NCBI GenBank assembly: GCA_003486285.1
Contig: DNGH01000292.1
Location: 1-8,736 of the forward strand
Direction of reading: 5' to 3'
DNA: 8,736 bases
Origin: Actinomycetota bacterium
GTDB lineage: Bacteria > Actinomycetota > Acidimicrobiia > Spongiisociales > UBA11373
This document shows, piece by piece, positions 1 through 7,012 of the stretch (positions within the stretch are counted from its first letter, which is position 1; every line of letters begins with the position of its first letter). The position numbers and the translations under genes are program-made. The notes below the pieces were generated by a model. The model did no database searches, had not been told where the DNA came from, and saw only the letters and a list, made by a program, of their open reading frames with translations.

Positions 1-389
1 TCGCCTACCTCTTCATCAGCCACGACCTGTCCACGGTGAGGCGGATCGCAGACCGCGTCGCGGTCATGTACCTCGGTCGGATCGTCGAGCAGGCCCCCAC
101 CGAAGAGATCTTCGAAGACCCGCAGCACCCGTACGCGAAGGCTCTGCTCAGCGCCGTGCCTTCGATGGATCTCGACAATCGTCAGCAGCGGATCATCGTT
201 CCGGGCGAGACGCCGAGTCCTTCAGAACTCCCGATCGGGTGCTCGTTCCAGGATCGATGCCCGCTGGTGACCGACAGGTGCCGCAGCGAGTACCCCACCC
301 TGGAGTCCGTCGGCTCGCGGCGCCAGGTCGAATGCTTCGCCGTCACCGGAGGCCTCCCAGTGGACCCAACTCGGGGGGGCAGATCGTAG
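1..389 (+). CDS. Peptide/nickel-type ABC transporter ATP-binding protein, C-terminal part (5' end outside window)
   Basis: This is the end of an ATPase of the oligopeptide/dipeptide importer class (OppF/DppF-like), which powers uptake of peptides or similar solutes from the cytoplasmic face of the membrane. The reading frame is open from base 3. The visible part starts at the end of the nucleotide-binding domain with the H-loop (FISHDLSTV), followed by the typical run of an ATPase C-terminus (ADRVAVMYLGRIVE). The oligopeptide-transporter C-terminal domain follows, with the HPYAKALL motif and the cysteine pattern GCSFQDRCP...DRC...EC. The Walker A, Walker B and signature motifs lie upstream of the window. 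It is probably the last gene of its transporter operon, since the next gene is convergent 11 bp away. Substrate cannot be told. The family call is firm; assignment to the second (F-type) ATPase is an inference from its being last. Confidence 0.93.
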   Translation, partial: AYLFISHDLSTVRRIADRVAVMYLGRIVEQAPTEEIFEDPQHPYAKALLSAVPSMDLDNRQQRIIVPGETPSPSELPIGCSFQDRCPLVTDRCRSEYPTLESVGSRRQVECFAVTGGLPVDPTRGGRS

Positions 390-400
390 TTCGGGGCAGG

Positions 401-778
401 TCACCCCATCACGGCGCGGACCTCGTCGGGATCCAGATACACCTTCACCTGGCTGATCTTGCCGTCGCGCAGTTCGATCACTTCGGTGAATTCGATGGAG
501 AACTCCACTCCGGCCGGGGACCGCCCCGTGCTGCGGAACTCGGCGACGGCGACGCCATCGCCTCCGATGAGCGACAGGATCTCCATCTTCTCATCGGGGA
601 GGGTGCGGTGGAGCTCCTCGATGTGCTTCCGTATAGCCGGGAGGCCCTCCTGCCAGTCGCCGAGTGCGCTCCAGTATCGGGCGTCCTCGTGGTAGAGAGC
701 AGCGAGAGCGTCCGCGTCCTTGGCGTTGTATGCGGCAACGATGGTCTCCACTATCGCCCGGGAATCCTCACGAGACAC
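401..778 (-). CDS. SnoaL/NTF2-like fold protein (125 aa)
   Basis: A small single-domain protein of the SnoaL-like / nuclear transport factor 2 superfamily, a cone-shaped alpha+beta fold used by polyketide cyclases, ketosteroid isomerases and many proteins of unknown activity. Visible features are the N-terminal helix (IVETIVAAYNAKDADALAALYHED), an aromatic strand (YWSALGDW), a helix with IRKHIEELHRTLPDE, and the closing strands (EFTEVIELRDGKISQVKVYLDP), which fit the family closely. The length, 125 aa, is normal. The start is GTG at 778, supported by a strong Shine-Dalgarno GAGGTGA six bases upstream. It is transcribed divergently from the LLM oxidoreductase at 851 and may share control with it. 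No catalytic residue assignment is safe, and no substrate is known. Confidence 0.88.
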   Translation of the reverse strand: MSREDSRAIVETIVAAYNAKDADALAALYHEDARYWSALGDWQEGLPAIRKHIEELHRTLPDEKMEILSLIGGDGVAVAEFRSTGRSPAGVEFSIEFTEVIELRDGKISQVKVYLDPDEVRAVMG

Positions 779-850
779 TGCGGGTCACCTCTCGATCGAC
801 GACACCGGGAACATATCATGCGCCACAACCGCATCGAGGAGACGGACAGG
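779..850. promoter_or_regulatory. Divergent promoter region between SnoaL-like gene and LLM oxidoreductase
   Basis: The 72-bp gap serves two divergent genes. On the + strand TATCAT (814-819) resembles a -10 box and lies about 20 bp before the Shine-Dalgarno GAGGAGA (836-842) of the gene starting at 851. On the - strand TATGTT (815-810) is a possible -10, and GAGGTGA (791-785) is the ribosome-binding site of the gene starting at 778. No convincing -35 hexamer is visible for either. The overlap of the two putative -10 boxes suggests coupled regulation. The boxes are inference; the two Shine-Dalgarno sequences are clear. Confidence 0.5.
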
Positions 851-1837
851 ATGACTGCAACAGGATCGGTCGGCTTCGTGTTGGGTAGCGCGGTCCCGCC
901 GGAGAACCTGGTATCCGGAGCGCGAACTGCCGACGCCGGCGGATTCGACGAGGTGTGGCTCGCCGAGGACTACTTCTTCACCGGGGGGATCTCGGCGGCG
1001 ACGCTCGTTCTCGCCGCGACGTCGAACGTTCGCGTCGGGTTGGGCATCGTGTCGGCGGTCGTGCGGCATCCTGCGGTCCTCGCCATGGAGATCGCGACCC
1101 TGTCACGGGTCTATCCCGGACGGCTGATCGCCGGAGTCGGCCTGGGGGTGCCGCGCTGGATCCGGCAGATGAATCTCTTTCCGCCCTCGGCGCTCGCCGC
1201 TTTGCGGGAGTCCGTGACCGGGGTCCGCCGACTCCTGGCCGGGGAGGAGTTGACCGAAACGGGCAAAGTCTTCTCGTTCGACAAGGTCAAGCTGACCTAC
1301 CCCGAGACCACGCCCACCCCGCTTCACATGGGGGTGAGCGGCCCGAACATGCTGAAGCTCTCGGGGGAGATCGCCAGCGGAACGATCATGTCGGTCGCTT
1401 CCAGCCACGAGTACGTGAAGTACGCCCGGGAGCGCATCGACGAGGGTAGGGCCGCAGCGGGTCGCACCGACGATCACCGCCTCACGGTGTTCGCCCTGTA
1501 CTCGGTCGATCACGACCGTGACGCGGCGCGCGCCGCGGTCAAGTCGCCGCTCGCGTTCTACAAGTCGAACGGTCCCAACACCCTCACCGACGTACACGGG
1601 AGTTCGGACGTGCTGGCGGACATGATCAACCGGGGCGGCTACGAGACGATCCTTGCCGAGATGCCCGACTCGTGGATCGACGACCTCACCGTGTCCGGCA
1701 CCCCCGCCGAATGCGCCGCCAAGATCGCTGCCTACCACGAGGTCGGTGCGGACTCGGTCGCCCTCTTCCCGATGCCGTCCAATCGGGTGGAGGACCTCAT
1801 GCGCATGACGGCAGCCGAGGTGCTCCCCCTCCTCTGA
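851..1837 (+). CDS. LLM-class flavin/F420-dependent oxidoreductase (328 aa)
   Basis: A luciferase-like monooxygenase superfamily protein: a TIM-barrel enzyme that moves hydride or oxygen using coenzyme F420 or FMN. The characteristic N-terminal blocks are present: GFDEVWLAEDYFF (residues about 32-44), the ATSNVRVGLGIVSAVVRHP strand, and MEIATLSRVYPGRLIAGVGLG. The C-terminal block VSGTPAECAAKIAAYHEVGADSV is also typical. Absence of any FMN-specific partner nearby and the actinobacterial look favour F420, but this is not proven. The ATG at 851 was chosen because GAGGAGA lies eight bases upstream and a -10-like box overlaps the alternative ATG at 818. The frame is open much further upstream, but that part is the antisense of the SnoaL-like gene. 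Length is normal for the family. It converges with the next gene 24 bp downstream. Substrate unknown. Confidence 0.9.
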   Translation: MTATGSVGFVLGSAVPPENLVSGARTADAGGFDEVWLAEDYFFTGGISAATLVLAATSNVRVGLGIVSAVVRHPAVLAMEIATLSRVYPGRLIAGVGLGVPRWIRQMNLFPPSALAALRESVTGVRRLLAGEELTETGKVFSFDKVKLTYPETTPTPLHMGVSGPNMLKLSGEIASGTIMSVASSHEYVKYARERIDEGRAAAGRTDDHRLTVFALYSVDHDRDAARAAVKSPLAFYKSNGPNTLTDVHGSSDVLADMINRGGYETILAEMPDSWIDDLTVSGTPAECAAKIAAYHEVGADSVALFPMPSNRVEDLMRMTAAEVLPLL

Positions 1838-1861
1838 CGGTGCTCGATCCGGCGGCGGGTC

Positions 1862-2263
1862 TCAGAAGGTGACGCGGCCAAACGCCGCTCGGTGCACCGC
1901 GATGTCGTTGTTCTCGTGGAGCACGGTCACTTCATCTCCCACGACTCGGAACACATCCACCCCATGGTTCTCGTAGGGAGCGCCGTGGATGGTGATGGCG
2001 CTCTCATCCCAGATCGCAGCCGCCCACTCGCCATCCACGACGATGCTCCGGATTCGGAAGTCCAGCTGGGTCAACAGGCTCGTGTTCTGAGTGAGGAACC
2101 GCGTCGCGGACTCGATGTTCGGAAACGCTCCGCGCCCGAGAAAGCGCATGTGGACGTCATCGCTCATCGTGGCGAGCATGCCGTGGGGATCGCCGGCGAA
2201 GTAGGCCTGATACAGCCGATCCACCACGGCTCGGGTGTTGGATTCGGTCTTGCCACAATCCAT
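1862..2263 (-). CDS. SnoaL/NTF2-like fold protein, second copy type (133 aa)
   Basis: A second small NTF2-like/SnoaL-like protein, not closely similar to the one at 401-778. The N-terminal helix (VVDRLYQAYFAGDPHGMLATMSDDVHMRF) and the later strands (EWAAAIWDESAITIHGAPYENHGVDVFRVVGDEVTVLHENND) follow the superfamily pattern. The start was set at ATG 2263 because GGAG lies five bases upstream and the homologous part begins a few residues later. An in-frame GTG two codons earlier is possible, and a longer open frame further upstream does not look like protein. It lies downstream of the lyase gene on the same strand after a 121-bp gap, so it could be read from the lyase promoter or from its own. 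Function unknown; members of this fold include isomerases, dehydratases, epoxide hydrolases and scaffolds. Confidence 0.87.
   Translation of the reverse strand: MDCGKTESNTRAVVDRLYQAYFAGDPHGMLATMSDDVHMRFLGRGAFPNIESATRFLTQNTSLLTQLDFRIRSIVVDGEWAAAIWDESAITIHGAPYENHGVDVFRVVGDEVTVLHENNDIAVHRAAFGRVTF
2214..2230. repeat. 17-bp direct repeat, copy 1 (inside SnoaL-like gene)
   Basis: AGCCGATCCACCACGGC occurs here and again, identical and in the same orientation, at 2356-2372. This copy encodes the AVVDRL segment near the N-terminus of the SnoaL-like protein (read on the - strand). Confidence 0.85.
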
Positions 2264-2384
2264 GTTCACTCCAGGGGGTCGAGGGAAACACCATCTGTGT
2301 CGATGCAGAACTCGCCAGGGAGGGCCCGATCGTCTGACTGCGCTCCAGGACTCGAAGCCGATCCACCACGGCCGCGATGCCGGA
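2264..2384. other. Intergenic spacer between lyase gene and SnoaL-like gene
   Basis: A 121-bp stretch with no credible gene. It contains one copy of an exact 17-bp direct repeat whose other copy lies inside the neighbouring SnoaL-like gene. The ribosome-binding site of that gene (GGAG) is at its left end. I see no convincing terminator hairpin or promoter hexamers. Confidence 0.6.
2356..2372. repeat. 17-bp direct repeat, copy 2 (intergenic)
   Basis: Second exact copy of AGCCGATCCACCACGGC, 142 bp from the first and about 12 bp beyond the stop codon of the lyase gene. The flanking bases differ from those of copy 1 on both sides. Confidence 0.85.
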
Positions 2385-3327
2385 TCACGATGCGGCGTCC
2401 GGCCAGGCCGCGACCATGCTGCGCACCTCATCTGCCTCGGCGGGCGACAGATCACGCATCGGCGGTCGTACCCGTCCCCCGACAAGCCCGACAGACGCCA
2501 TCGCCACCTTGACCGCAGGCACATTGTTGGCCGAGGCGTGGCGGGCGCGTAAGGCCTCGAATGGCACGCAGGTCTCGCGGATCTCCAAGGCGCGGGCCAT
2601 GTCGCCACTCGCCAGCGCGGCGTACATGTCCAGTGCCAGGCGCGGCGCCGCATTGGCCAAACCCGACGTGAACCCCACCGCGCCGGCTTCGAAGAAGTAC
2701 GGGGCGTACCGCTCGGCGGTCCCACACGTCCAGACAGGGCCGGTGGGCGTGGCGGCGACCATGTCGGCGAGAGCGGACACGTCGTGCTCGCCGTACTTGA
2801 CGCCGGCTATGTCGTGTTCGGTGAACAAGACGGGGAGACCCGTATTAGTAGGCCACCCTCCCTTGCGATACACAACGACCGGCAGCAGTTCGGTGTCGGC
2901 CAGTCCTCCGTAATAGCCGATCACTCCCTCGTCGGCCGGATAGACCAGATTCGGCGGCATCGCCAGCACCCCGGCGGCACCGAGGTCGGCGGCGCGTCGC
3001 ATCTGCTCGCGGGCGACACCGAAACCATGACCGACGCCCGGAGCAACGACGCACCGCCCACCGGCGACCTCCACCGTCACTTCGACGATCTGACTCCATT
3101 CGTCGAGCGAGAGAGCCGGAAACTCGCCAGTGTTGCCGCAGGGGTACAGCAGAGTCGCCCCGGCATCGACGAGAAACTCGAGGTTGCGCCGCAGACCCGC
3201 GACGTCCACGCGGGACAGATCATCGGTGAAGGGCGTCACCGGGGTGATCCCCACCCCATGCAGGGCACTCCTGAGGCGGTCGATGCTGGATGCGGACGTG
3301 GGGCGCCTCCCGACGGCTCGAGTCCAT
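2385..3327 (-). CDS. Dihydrodipicolinate synthase / KdgD-family aldolase or dehydratase; 5' end probably frameshifted
   Basis: A class I, Schiff-base TIM-barrel lyase of the DapA/NanA/KdgD superfamily, acting on 2-keto acids in the cytoplasm. Motifs in order: GVGITPVTPFTDD at the N-terminus, CGNTGEF (phosphate/carboxylate-binding loop, GxTGE), VVVYRKGG with the catalytic tyrosine, and IAGVKYGEHD with the Schiff-base lysine (about residues 153 and 177 if the start is at 3327). GRVRPPMRDLSPAE near the C-terminus resembles 5-dehydro-4-deoxyglucarate dehydratase and related sugar-acid enzymes more than true DapA. No normal in-frame start lies in the right place. The best start, ATG at 3327 with GAAGGA six bases upstream, is one base out of frame with the body; dropping one base of the GGGG run at 3300-3303 would join them into 313 aa, a normal length. 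Otherwise the next in-frame ATG is 3425, inside the divergent hydroxylase gene. Family certain, substrate and start uncertain. Confidence 0.82.
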
Positions 3328-3357
3328 AGATTATCCTTCGTCAGTCTCGGGAGGCGG
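3328..3357. promoter_or_regulatory. Short divergent control region between lyase and molybdenum hydroxylase operon
   Basis: Only about 30 bp separate the probable lyase start from the hydroxylase operon. It holds the lyase ribosome-binding site GAAGGA (- strand, 3339-3334) and that of the FAD subunit GGGAGG (+ strand, 3349-3354). TAGATT (3327-3332, +) and GATAAT (3335-3330, -) resemble -10 boxes but at least one of them would be too close to its gene. The true promoters may lie inside the neighbouring coding regions. Confidence 0.4.
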
Positions 3358-4251
3358 ATGGTGAGCGCACAAGCTGCGACGTCGGTGCGATCGTTCGTTG
3401 CGCCCGACACTGTCGTCGGGGCCATCGAGCAGCGCCATCGGCTCGGCGACACAGCCATCTATCTCTCGGGCGGGACCGATCTCGGCGTGGTCATGCGTCG
3501 CCACCTCGTCACTCCCGAGCACCTCATCGACCTGTCCCGGATCGACGAACTCCGGACCCTGGAGCGGGTGGACGGCACGATCGTGATCGGAAGTGCCGTG
3601 ACTCACCGGACCATCGAGCTCTCCGGCCTGTTTGTGGGGCACGCCGAAGCGCTGCGGGAAGCGTGCGCGACCGTCGGATCCGTGCAGACCAGGAACGTGG
3701 GCACGCTGGGTGGCAACCTCTGCAATGCGTCGCCGGCTGCCGACACGGCGCCGGTGCTGCTGGCGCTCGGAGCCGTCGTGGAGATCGCAGGTCCCGACGG
3801 CCGCCGACTCCTTCCCATAGACGACTTCTTCGTCGGATACAGACGAACCGCACTGGCTCCGGGAGAGATCCTCACTTCGATCCGCATTCCGGTGCCGGAC
3901 GCTCCGCGAGGGTCTGCCTTCCTCAAGCTGGGGCGTCGCAAGGCGATGGAGATCAGCATCGCCAGCGTGACCGTGCGATTGGACCTGGCGAGCGATGGCA
4001 CGATCGCGGCGGCAGGAGTCGGTCTCGGATCTGTCGCGGCGACGCCGGTGCGCTCCGCGTCCGCCGAGCGAGTGCTCACGGGATCGCCTCCCGGACCCGC
4101 GACATGGGACGCCGCAGCTCACGCCGCGGTCGGTGATTGCAGCCCCATCGACGACGTCCGCGCCACCCAGGAGTACCGCGCGGCGATGGTGCCCGTGCTG
4201 GTAGCCCGGGCAGCCGGGATTGCATTCGGCCGCGCCAGGAGCAACGCATGA
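3358..4251 (+). CDS. Molybdenum hydroxylase FAD-binding (medium) subunit, CoxM/CutM-like (297 aa)
   Basis: The flavin subunit of a three-part xanthine-oxidase-family molybdenum hydroxylase. It passes electrons from the [2Fe-2S] subunit to an acceptor. Two FAD-binding motifs are clear: SGGTDLG at about residues 37-43, and the long motif from residue 105 (TVGSVQTRNVGTLGGNL, then SPAADTAP). The C-terminal CO-dehydrogenase flavoprotein domain follows (FLKLGRRKAMEISIASVTV, then GVGSVA-like GLGSVAATPVR). Length is typical. There is no cysteine-rich insertion, so no extra [4Fe-4S] cluster as in 4-hydroxybenzoyl-CoA reductase or PaoB. Start is ATG 3358 or GTG 3361; GGGAGG at 3349-3354 is spaced better for GTG 3361. 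It overlaps the next gene by 4 bp (ATGA), a sign of translational coupling. Confidence 0.94.
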   Translation: MVSAQAATSVRSFVAPDTVVGAIEQRHRLGDTAIYLSGGTDLGVVMRRHLVTPEHLIDLSRIDELRTLERVDGTIVIGSAVTHRTIELSGLFVGHAEALREACATVGSVQTRNVGTLGGNLCNASPAADTAPVLLALGAVVEIAGPDGRRLLPIDDFFVGYRRTALAPGEILTSIRIPVPDAPRGSAFLKLGRRKAMEISIASVTVRLDLASDGTIAAAGVGLGSVAATPVRSASAERVLTGSPPGPATWDAAAHAAVGDCSPIDDVRATQEYRAAMVPVLVARAAGIAFGRARSNA

Positions 4252-4721
4252 GCCACCCACTCCGACTCACGGTGAACGACGGGGAGTACCTGGTGATCGC
4301 TGCCGCCGGCGCCTACCTGCTCGACGTCCTGCGCGACGACCTCGGACTCCAGGGGACCAAGGAGGCCTGCGCCGAAGGCGAATGCGGGTCCTGCACGGTG
4401 CTCATCGACGGCGAACCCGTCGACTCCTGCATCTACTTCGCCGCTCAGGCGACCGGCAAGAGGATCACCACCGTCGAGGGACTCGGCCGCAACGGTGCAC
4501 ATCCGGTGCAGCGGGCGTTCGCCGCCCTCGGCGCAGTGCAATGCGGGTTCTGCACCCCGGGATTCGTCGTGGCGGCTGCCGCGCTGCTGCAGCGCTCCCC
4601 CAACCCCGGCGTCGACGAGATCCGCGAGGCTCTCGCCGGAAACCTGTGTAGGTGCACCGGATACAACAACATCGTGGCTGCGGTCCTGGCGGCGGCGGGA
4701 TCACAGGATGGAGACGCATGA
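4248..4721 (+). CDS. Molybdenum hydroxylase [2Fe-2S] (small) subunit, CoxS/CutS-like (157 aa)
   Basis: The iron-sulfur subunit that relays electrons from the molybdenum centre to FAD. The plant-type ferredoxin cluster is ligated by C41, C46, C49 and C61 (CAEGECGSC...C), and the helical C-terminal domain carries the second cluster with C99, C102, C134 and C136 (QCGFCTPG ... LCRCTGY). All eight cysteines are present, so the subunit looks functional. The protein has the usual length of about 150-165 aa, with no twin-arginine signal, which fits a cytoplasmic enzyme. The ATG at 4248 overlaps the FAD subunit stop (ATGA) and is preceded by AGGAG five to six bases upstream. Its own stop overlaps the large-subunit start in the same way. 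Confidence 0.96.
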   Translation: MSHPLRLTVNDGEYLVIAAAGAYLLDVLRDDLGLQGTKEACAEGECGSCTVLIDGEPVDSCIYFAAQATGKRITTVEGLGRNGAHPVQRAFAALGAVQCGFCTPGFVVAAAALLQRSPNPGVDEIREALAGNLCRCTGYNNIVAAVLAAAGSQDGDA

Positions 4722-7012
4722 CGGCCCCGGCGCCCGACACCGTGGGGCGCTCCGTCGGACGCCTCGATGGCGGAGCAAAGGTCACCGGACGCTACGAGTA
4801 CGGAGTCGATGCCTCCCGACCGGGCATGTTGTGGGCTCGCCTCGCACGATCCCCCCACGCCCACGCTCGCATCCTGTCCGTCGACACCACCGCGGCACTG
4901 GCGGTTCCCGGAGTACGGGTGGTCCTCACCGGTGCGGACACACTGGGATACCTCGCCAGCCGCTACGTGCGGGACGAACCGCTTCTCGCCCTCGACCGCG
5001 TGCGCTACCCCGGCGAGCCCGTCGCAGCCGTCGCCGCCGACACCCAGGAGGCGGCCGAAGCAGCCTGTCGCCTCGTGCGGGTCGAGTATGAGCCGCTCCC
5101 TGTGATCTCCTCGGTCGAAGAGGCGCTTGCCGACGACGCAACGGTCATTCACCCGGACTGGGCGTCGTACTGGGTGTCGCCGATCATCCGCAGACCCGGC
5201 GGGAACGTCGTGAGCCACGCCTCGCTGCGTCGTGGCGACACTGCCGCCCTGTTCGAATCCGCCGATCATGTCTTCGAGGACACGTTTGAGGTCCCGATGG
5301 TCCACCAGGCATCGCTGGAGGGCCGGGTTGCCATTGCCGAGGTCGACGATGCCGGGGTCGTCCACGTCTGGTCGAGCCATCAGTACCCGTTCGGCCTGCG
5401 CCAGGACATCTCCGACATCCTCCACATCCCCCTCGGCAAGATCCGGGTCACGGTCACCGGGGTCGGAGGTGGCTTCGGCGGCAAGCTCTATGCGGGCGCC
5501 GAGCCGTATTGCATCATCCTGGCGCAGCGCACCGGTCGTCCGGTCAAGCTTCGCTACACCCGGGAAGAGGAGATGATCGCCACCTCGCCGCGCATGGGGG
5601 CAACGGTCCGCCTCAGGACCGCGGTGGCTGCCGACGGGACGCTGCTCGCCCGCGAGGGATGGATCGATTACGACTCCGGGGCGTATTCGGAGTCCTCCCC
5701 GGGCGTCGTTTCGGTCGGATTGCTGACCCTCGCCGGCCCGTACCGATGGCAAGCCTTGTCGATTGACACCCGCGCCATCTACACCAACAAGGCGGGTTGC
5801 GGCTCCTACCGCGCTCCGGGGGCACCGCAAGCTGTGTTCGCAGGCGAGTCCCAGCTCGACCGCATCGCCCGCGAACTCGGGATCGACCCTCTGCGACTGC
5901 GGCTGCACAACGCCGTGCGCGACGGCGACCTCGGCCCGACGGGCCAGGTCCTGAACAACGTGTCGCTGGTGGAGACCCTGCAGGCCGCCGCCGACCGGAT
6001 CGACTGGGACTCCGCCGGTGCCGGCCACCTCCGCGGCAAGGGGCTGTCGTGCACCTGGTGGACGACCACGGGAATGCCCTCGTCGGCGTACGTGCGCATG
6101 GATGAGGACGGCACGTTCGTGCTGATCACCGGAGCGACCGAGATCGGTACCGGGGCAGTGACGGCAGGGGTCGCCCAGATCTGTGCGGGAGAACTCGGGA
6201 TCGATCCGGCCGACCTCAAGATCGTCTCAGCCGACACCGGGACCACACCGTACGACTTCGGCGCCCAGGGAAGCCGGACCTTGGTGCAGGCTGGCAACGC
6301 TGCCATCGCTGCCGCCGAAGACCTGAAGAGCCAGATGTTCGACATCGCCGCAGCCAAACTCGGCTGCCAGGCAGAGGAACTCGAGATGAGCGATGGCGAG
6401 ATTCGCCACACGAACGATCCCGAGCTCTCACTCTCGGTGTCGGACGTTGCCCGCCTGGGCGGCACCCGGGGAGGTCTGCTGGGACGCGGATCGTACGAGC
6501 AGCCCCCGACCCCGTACGACGCCGATTCGGTCCAGGGGGCCATGATCGGGGCGTTCAACATTCCGTCGTTCGCCACCCACGCGTGCGAGGTCTCCGTGGA
6601 CGGGGCAACCGGGGAGGTCACCCTCGACCGGTACGTCGTCGCCCAGGACGTGGGTCGGGTCGTCAATCCCCGCTATTGCGAGGGCCAGGTGACCGGTGGC
6701 GCCGTCCAGGGCATCGGACAGGCGATGTTCGAGGAGATCATCCACCGTGGCGGACATGTGATGAATCCGAACTTCACCGACTACAAGTTGCCGACGCTCA
6801 GCGACGTCCCGCACATCGAGACGATCCTGGTCGAGGTACCGTCGGATTCGGGGCCCTACGGCGCCAAGGGCGTCGGGGAACAGGCGATCATCGGACCGCC
6901 TGCCGCGATCGCCAACGCCGTTCGCGACGCGACCGGGCATCCGATCCAGCGGCTCCCCATCACGGCCGAACGTGTGTGGCAGTCGCTGCGGGGTCCCGGG
7001 ACGGCCTCGTGA
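4718..7012 (+). CDS. Molybdenum hydroxylase molybdopterin-binding (large) subunit, xanthine dehydrogenase family, not form I CO dehydrogenase (764 aa)
   Basis: The catalytic subunit, which binds the molybdopterin cytosine dinucleotide cofactor and hydroxylates its substrate with oxygen from water. An a/b hammerhead domain (about residues 10-125: VGRLDGGAKVTGRYEYGVD, then LARSPHAHARI) precedes the two cofactor domains. Visible motifs are SSHQYPF with Q222 (the glutamine near Mo=O), VGGGFGGK at 249-256, the active-site loop SYRAPGA at 363-369, GATEIGTG with T478 where many relatives have GQG, and GAKGVGEQ with the catalytic base E721. The loop lacks the AYXCSFR cysteine of form I CoxL and is not the form II AYRGAGR either. 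From memory the RAPG and GTG combination recalls PaoC/YagR-type aldehyde oxidoreductases. Length is normal and there is no sign of damage. The start overlaps the [2Fe-2S] gene (ATGA), with GGAG upstream. Substrate unknown; an aldehyde or heterocycle is likely. Confidence 0.93.
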   Translation: MTAPAPDTVGRSVGRLDGGAKVTGRYEYGVDASRPGMLWARLARSPHAHARILSVDTTAALAVPGVRVVLTGADTLGYLASRYVRDEPLLALDRVRYPGEPVAAVAADTQEAAEAACRLVRVEYEPLPVISSVEEALADDATVIHPDWASYWVSPIIRRPGGNVVSHASLRRGDTAALFESADHVFEDTFEVPMVHQASLEGRVAIAEVDDAGVVHVWSSHQYPFGLRQDISDILHIPLGKIRVTVTGVGGGFGGKLYAGAEPYCIILAQRTGRPVKLRYTREEEMIATSPRMGATVRLRTAVAADGTLLAREGWIDYDSGAYSESSPGVVSVGLLTLAGPYRWQALSIDTRAIYTNKAGCGSYRAPGAPQAVFAGESQLDRIARELGIDPLRLRLHNAVRDGDLGPTGQVLNNVSLVETLQAAADRIDWDSAGAGHLRGKGLSCTWWTTTGMPSSAYVRMDEDGTFVLITGATEIGTGAVTAGVAQICAGELGIDPADLKIVSADTGTTPYDFGAQGSRTLVQAGNAAIAAAEDLKSQMFDIAAAKLGCQAEELEMSDGEIRHTNDPELSLSVSDVARLGGTRGGLLGRGSYEQPPTPYDADSVQGAMIGAFNIPSFATHACEVSVDGATGEVTLDRYVVAQDVGRVVNPRYCEGQVTGGAVQGIGQAMFEEIIHRGGHVMNPNFTDYKLPTLSDVPHIETILVEVPSDSGPYGAKGVGEQAIIGPPAAIANAVRDATGHPIQRLPITAERVWQSLRGPGTAS

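Noticed and set aside
239..850. Long open extension upstream of the LLM oxidoreductase, in the same frame
   Set aside because: It is the antisense of the SnoaL-like gene and of the ABC ATPase end, its residues are low in family-like patterns, and a strong Shine-Dalgarno with a -10-like box points to ATG 851.
1838..1861. Possible terminator between convergent genes
   Set aside because: The 24-bp gap has no convincing hairpin or T-run.
2264..2725. Open extension upstream of the second SnoaL-like gene
   Set aside because: It runs antisense-free but out of frame through the lyase gene, reads as Arg/Pro/Trp-rich shadow sequence, and the GGAG plus ATG at 2263 gives a normal start.
4445..6028. 527-codon open frame on the - strand opposite the hydroxylase genes
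   Set aside because: It lies opposite the well-supported [2Fe-2S] and molybdopterin subunits; long antisense frames are usual in high-GC coding DNA and this one shows no recognisable domain.
4718..7012. Calling the large subunit a carbon monoxide dehydrogenase (coxL)
   Set aside because: The active-site loop is SYRAPGA without the cysteine of form I CoxL, so the three genes are named only as Cox-like subunits of a molybdenum hydroxylase.
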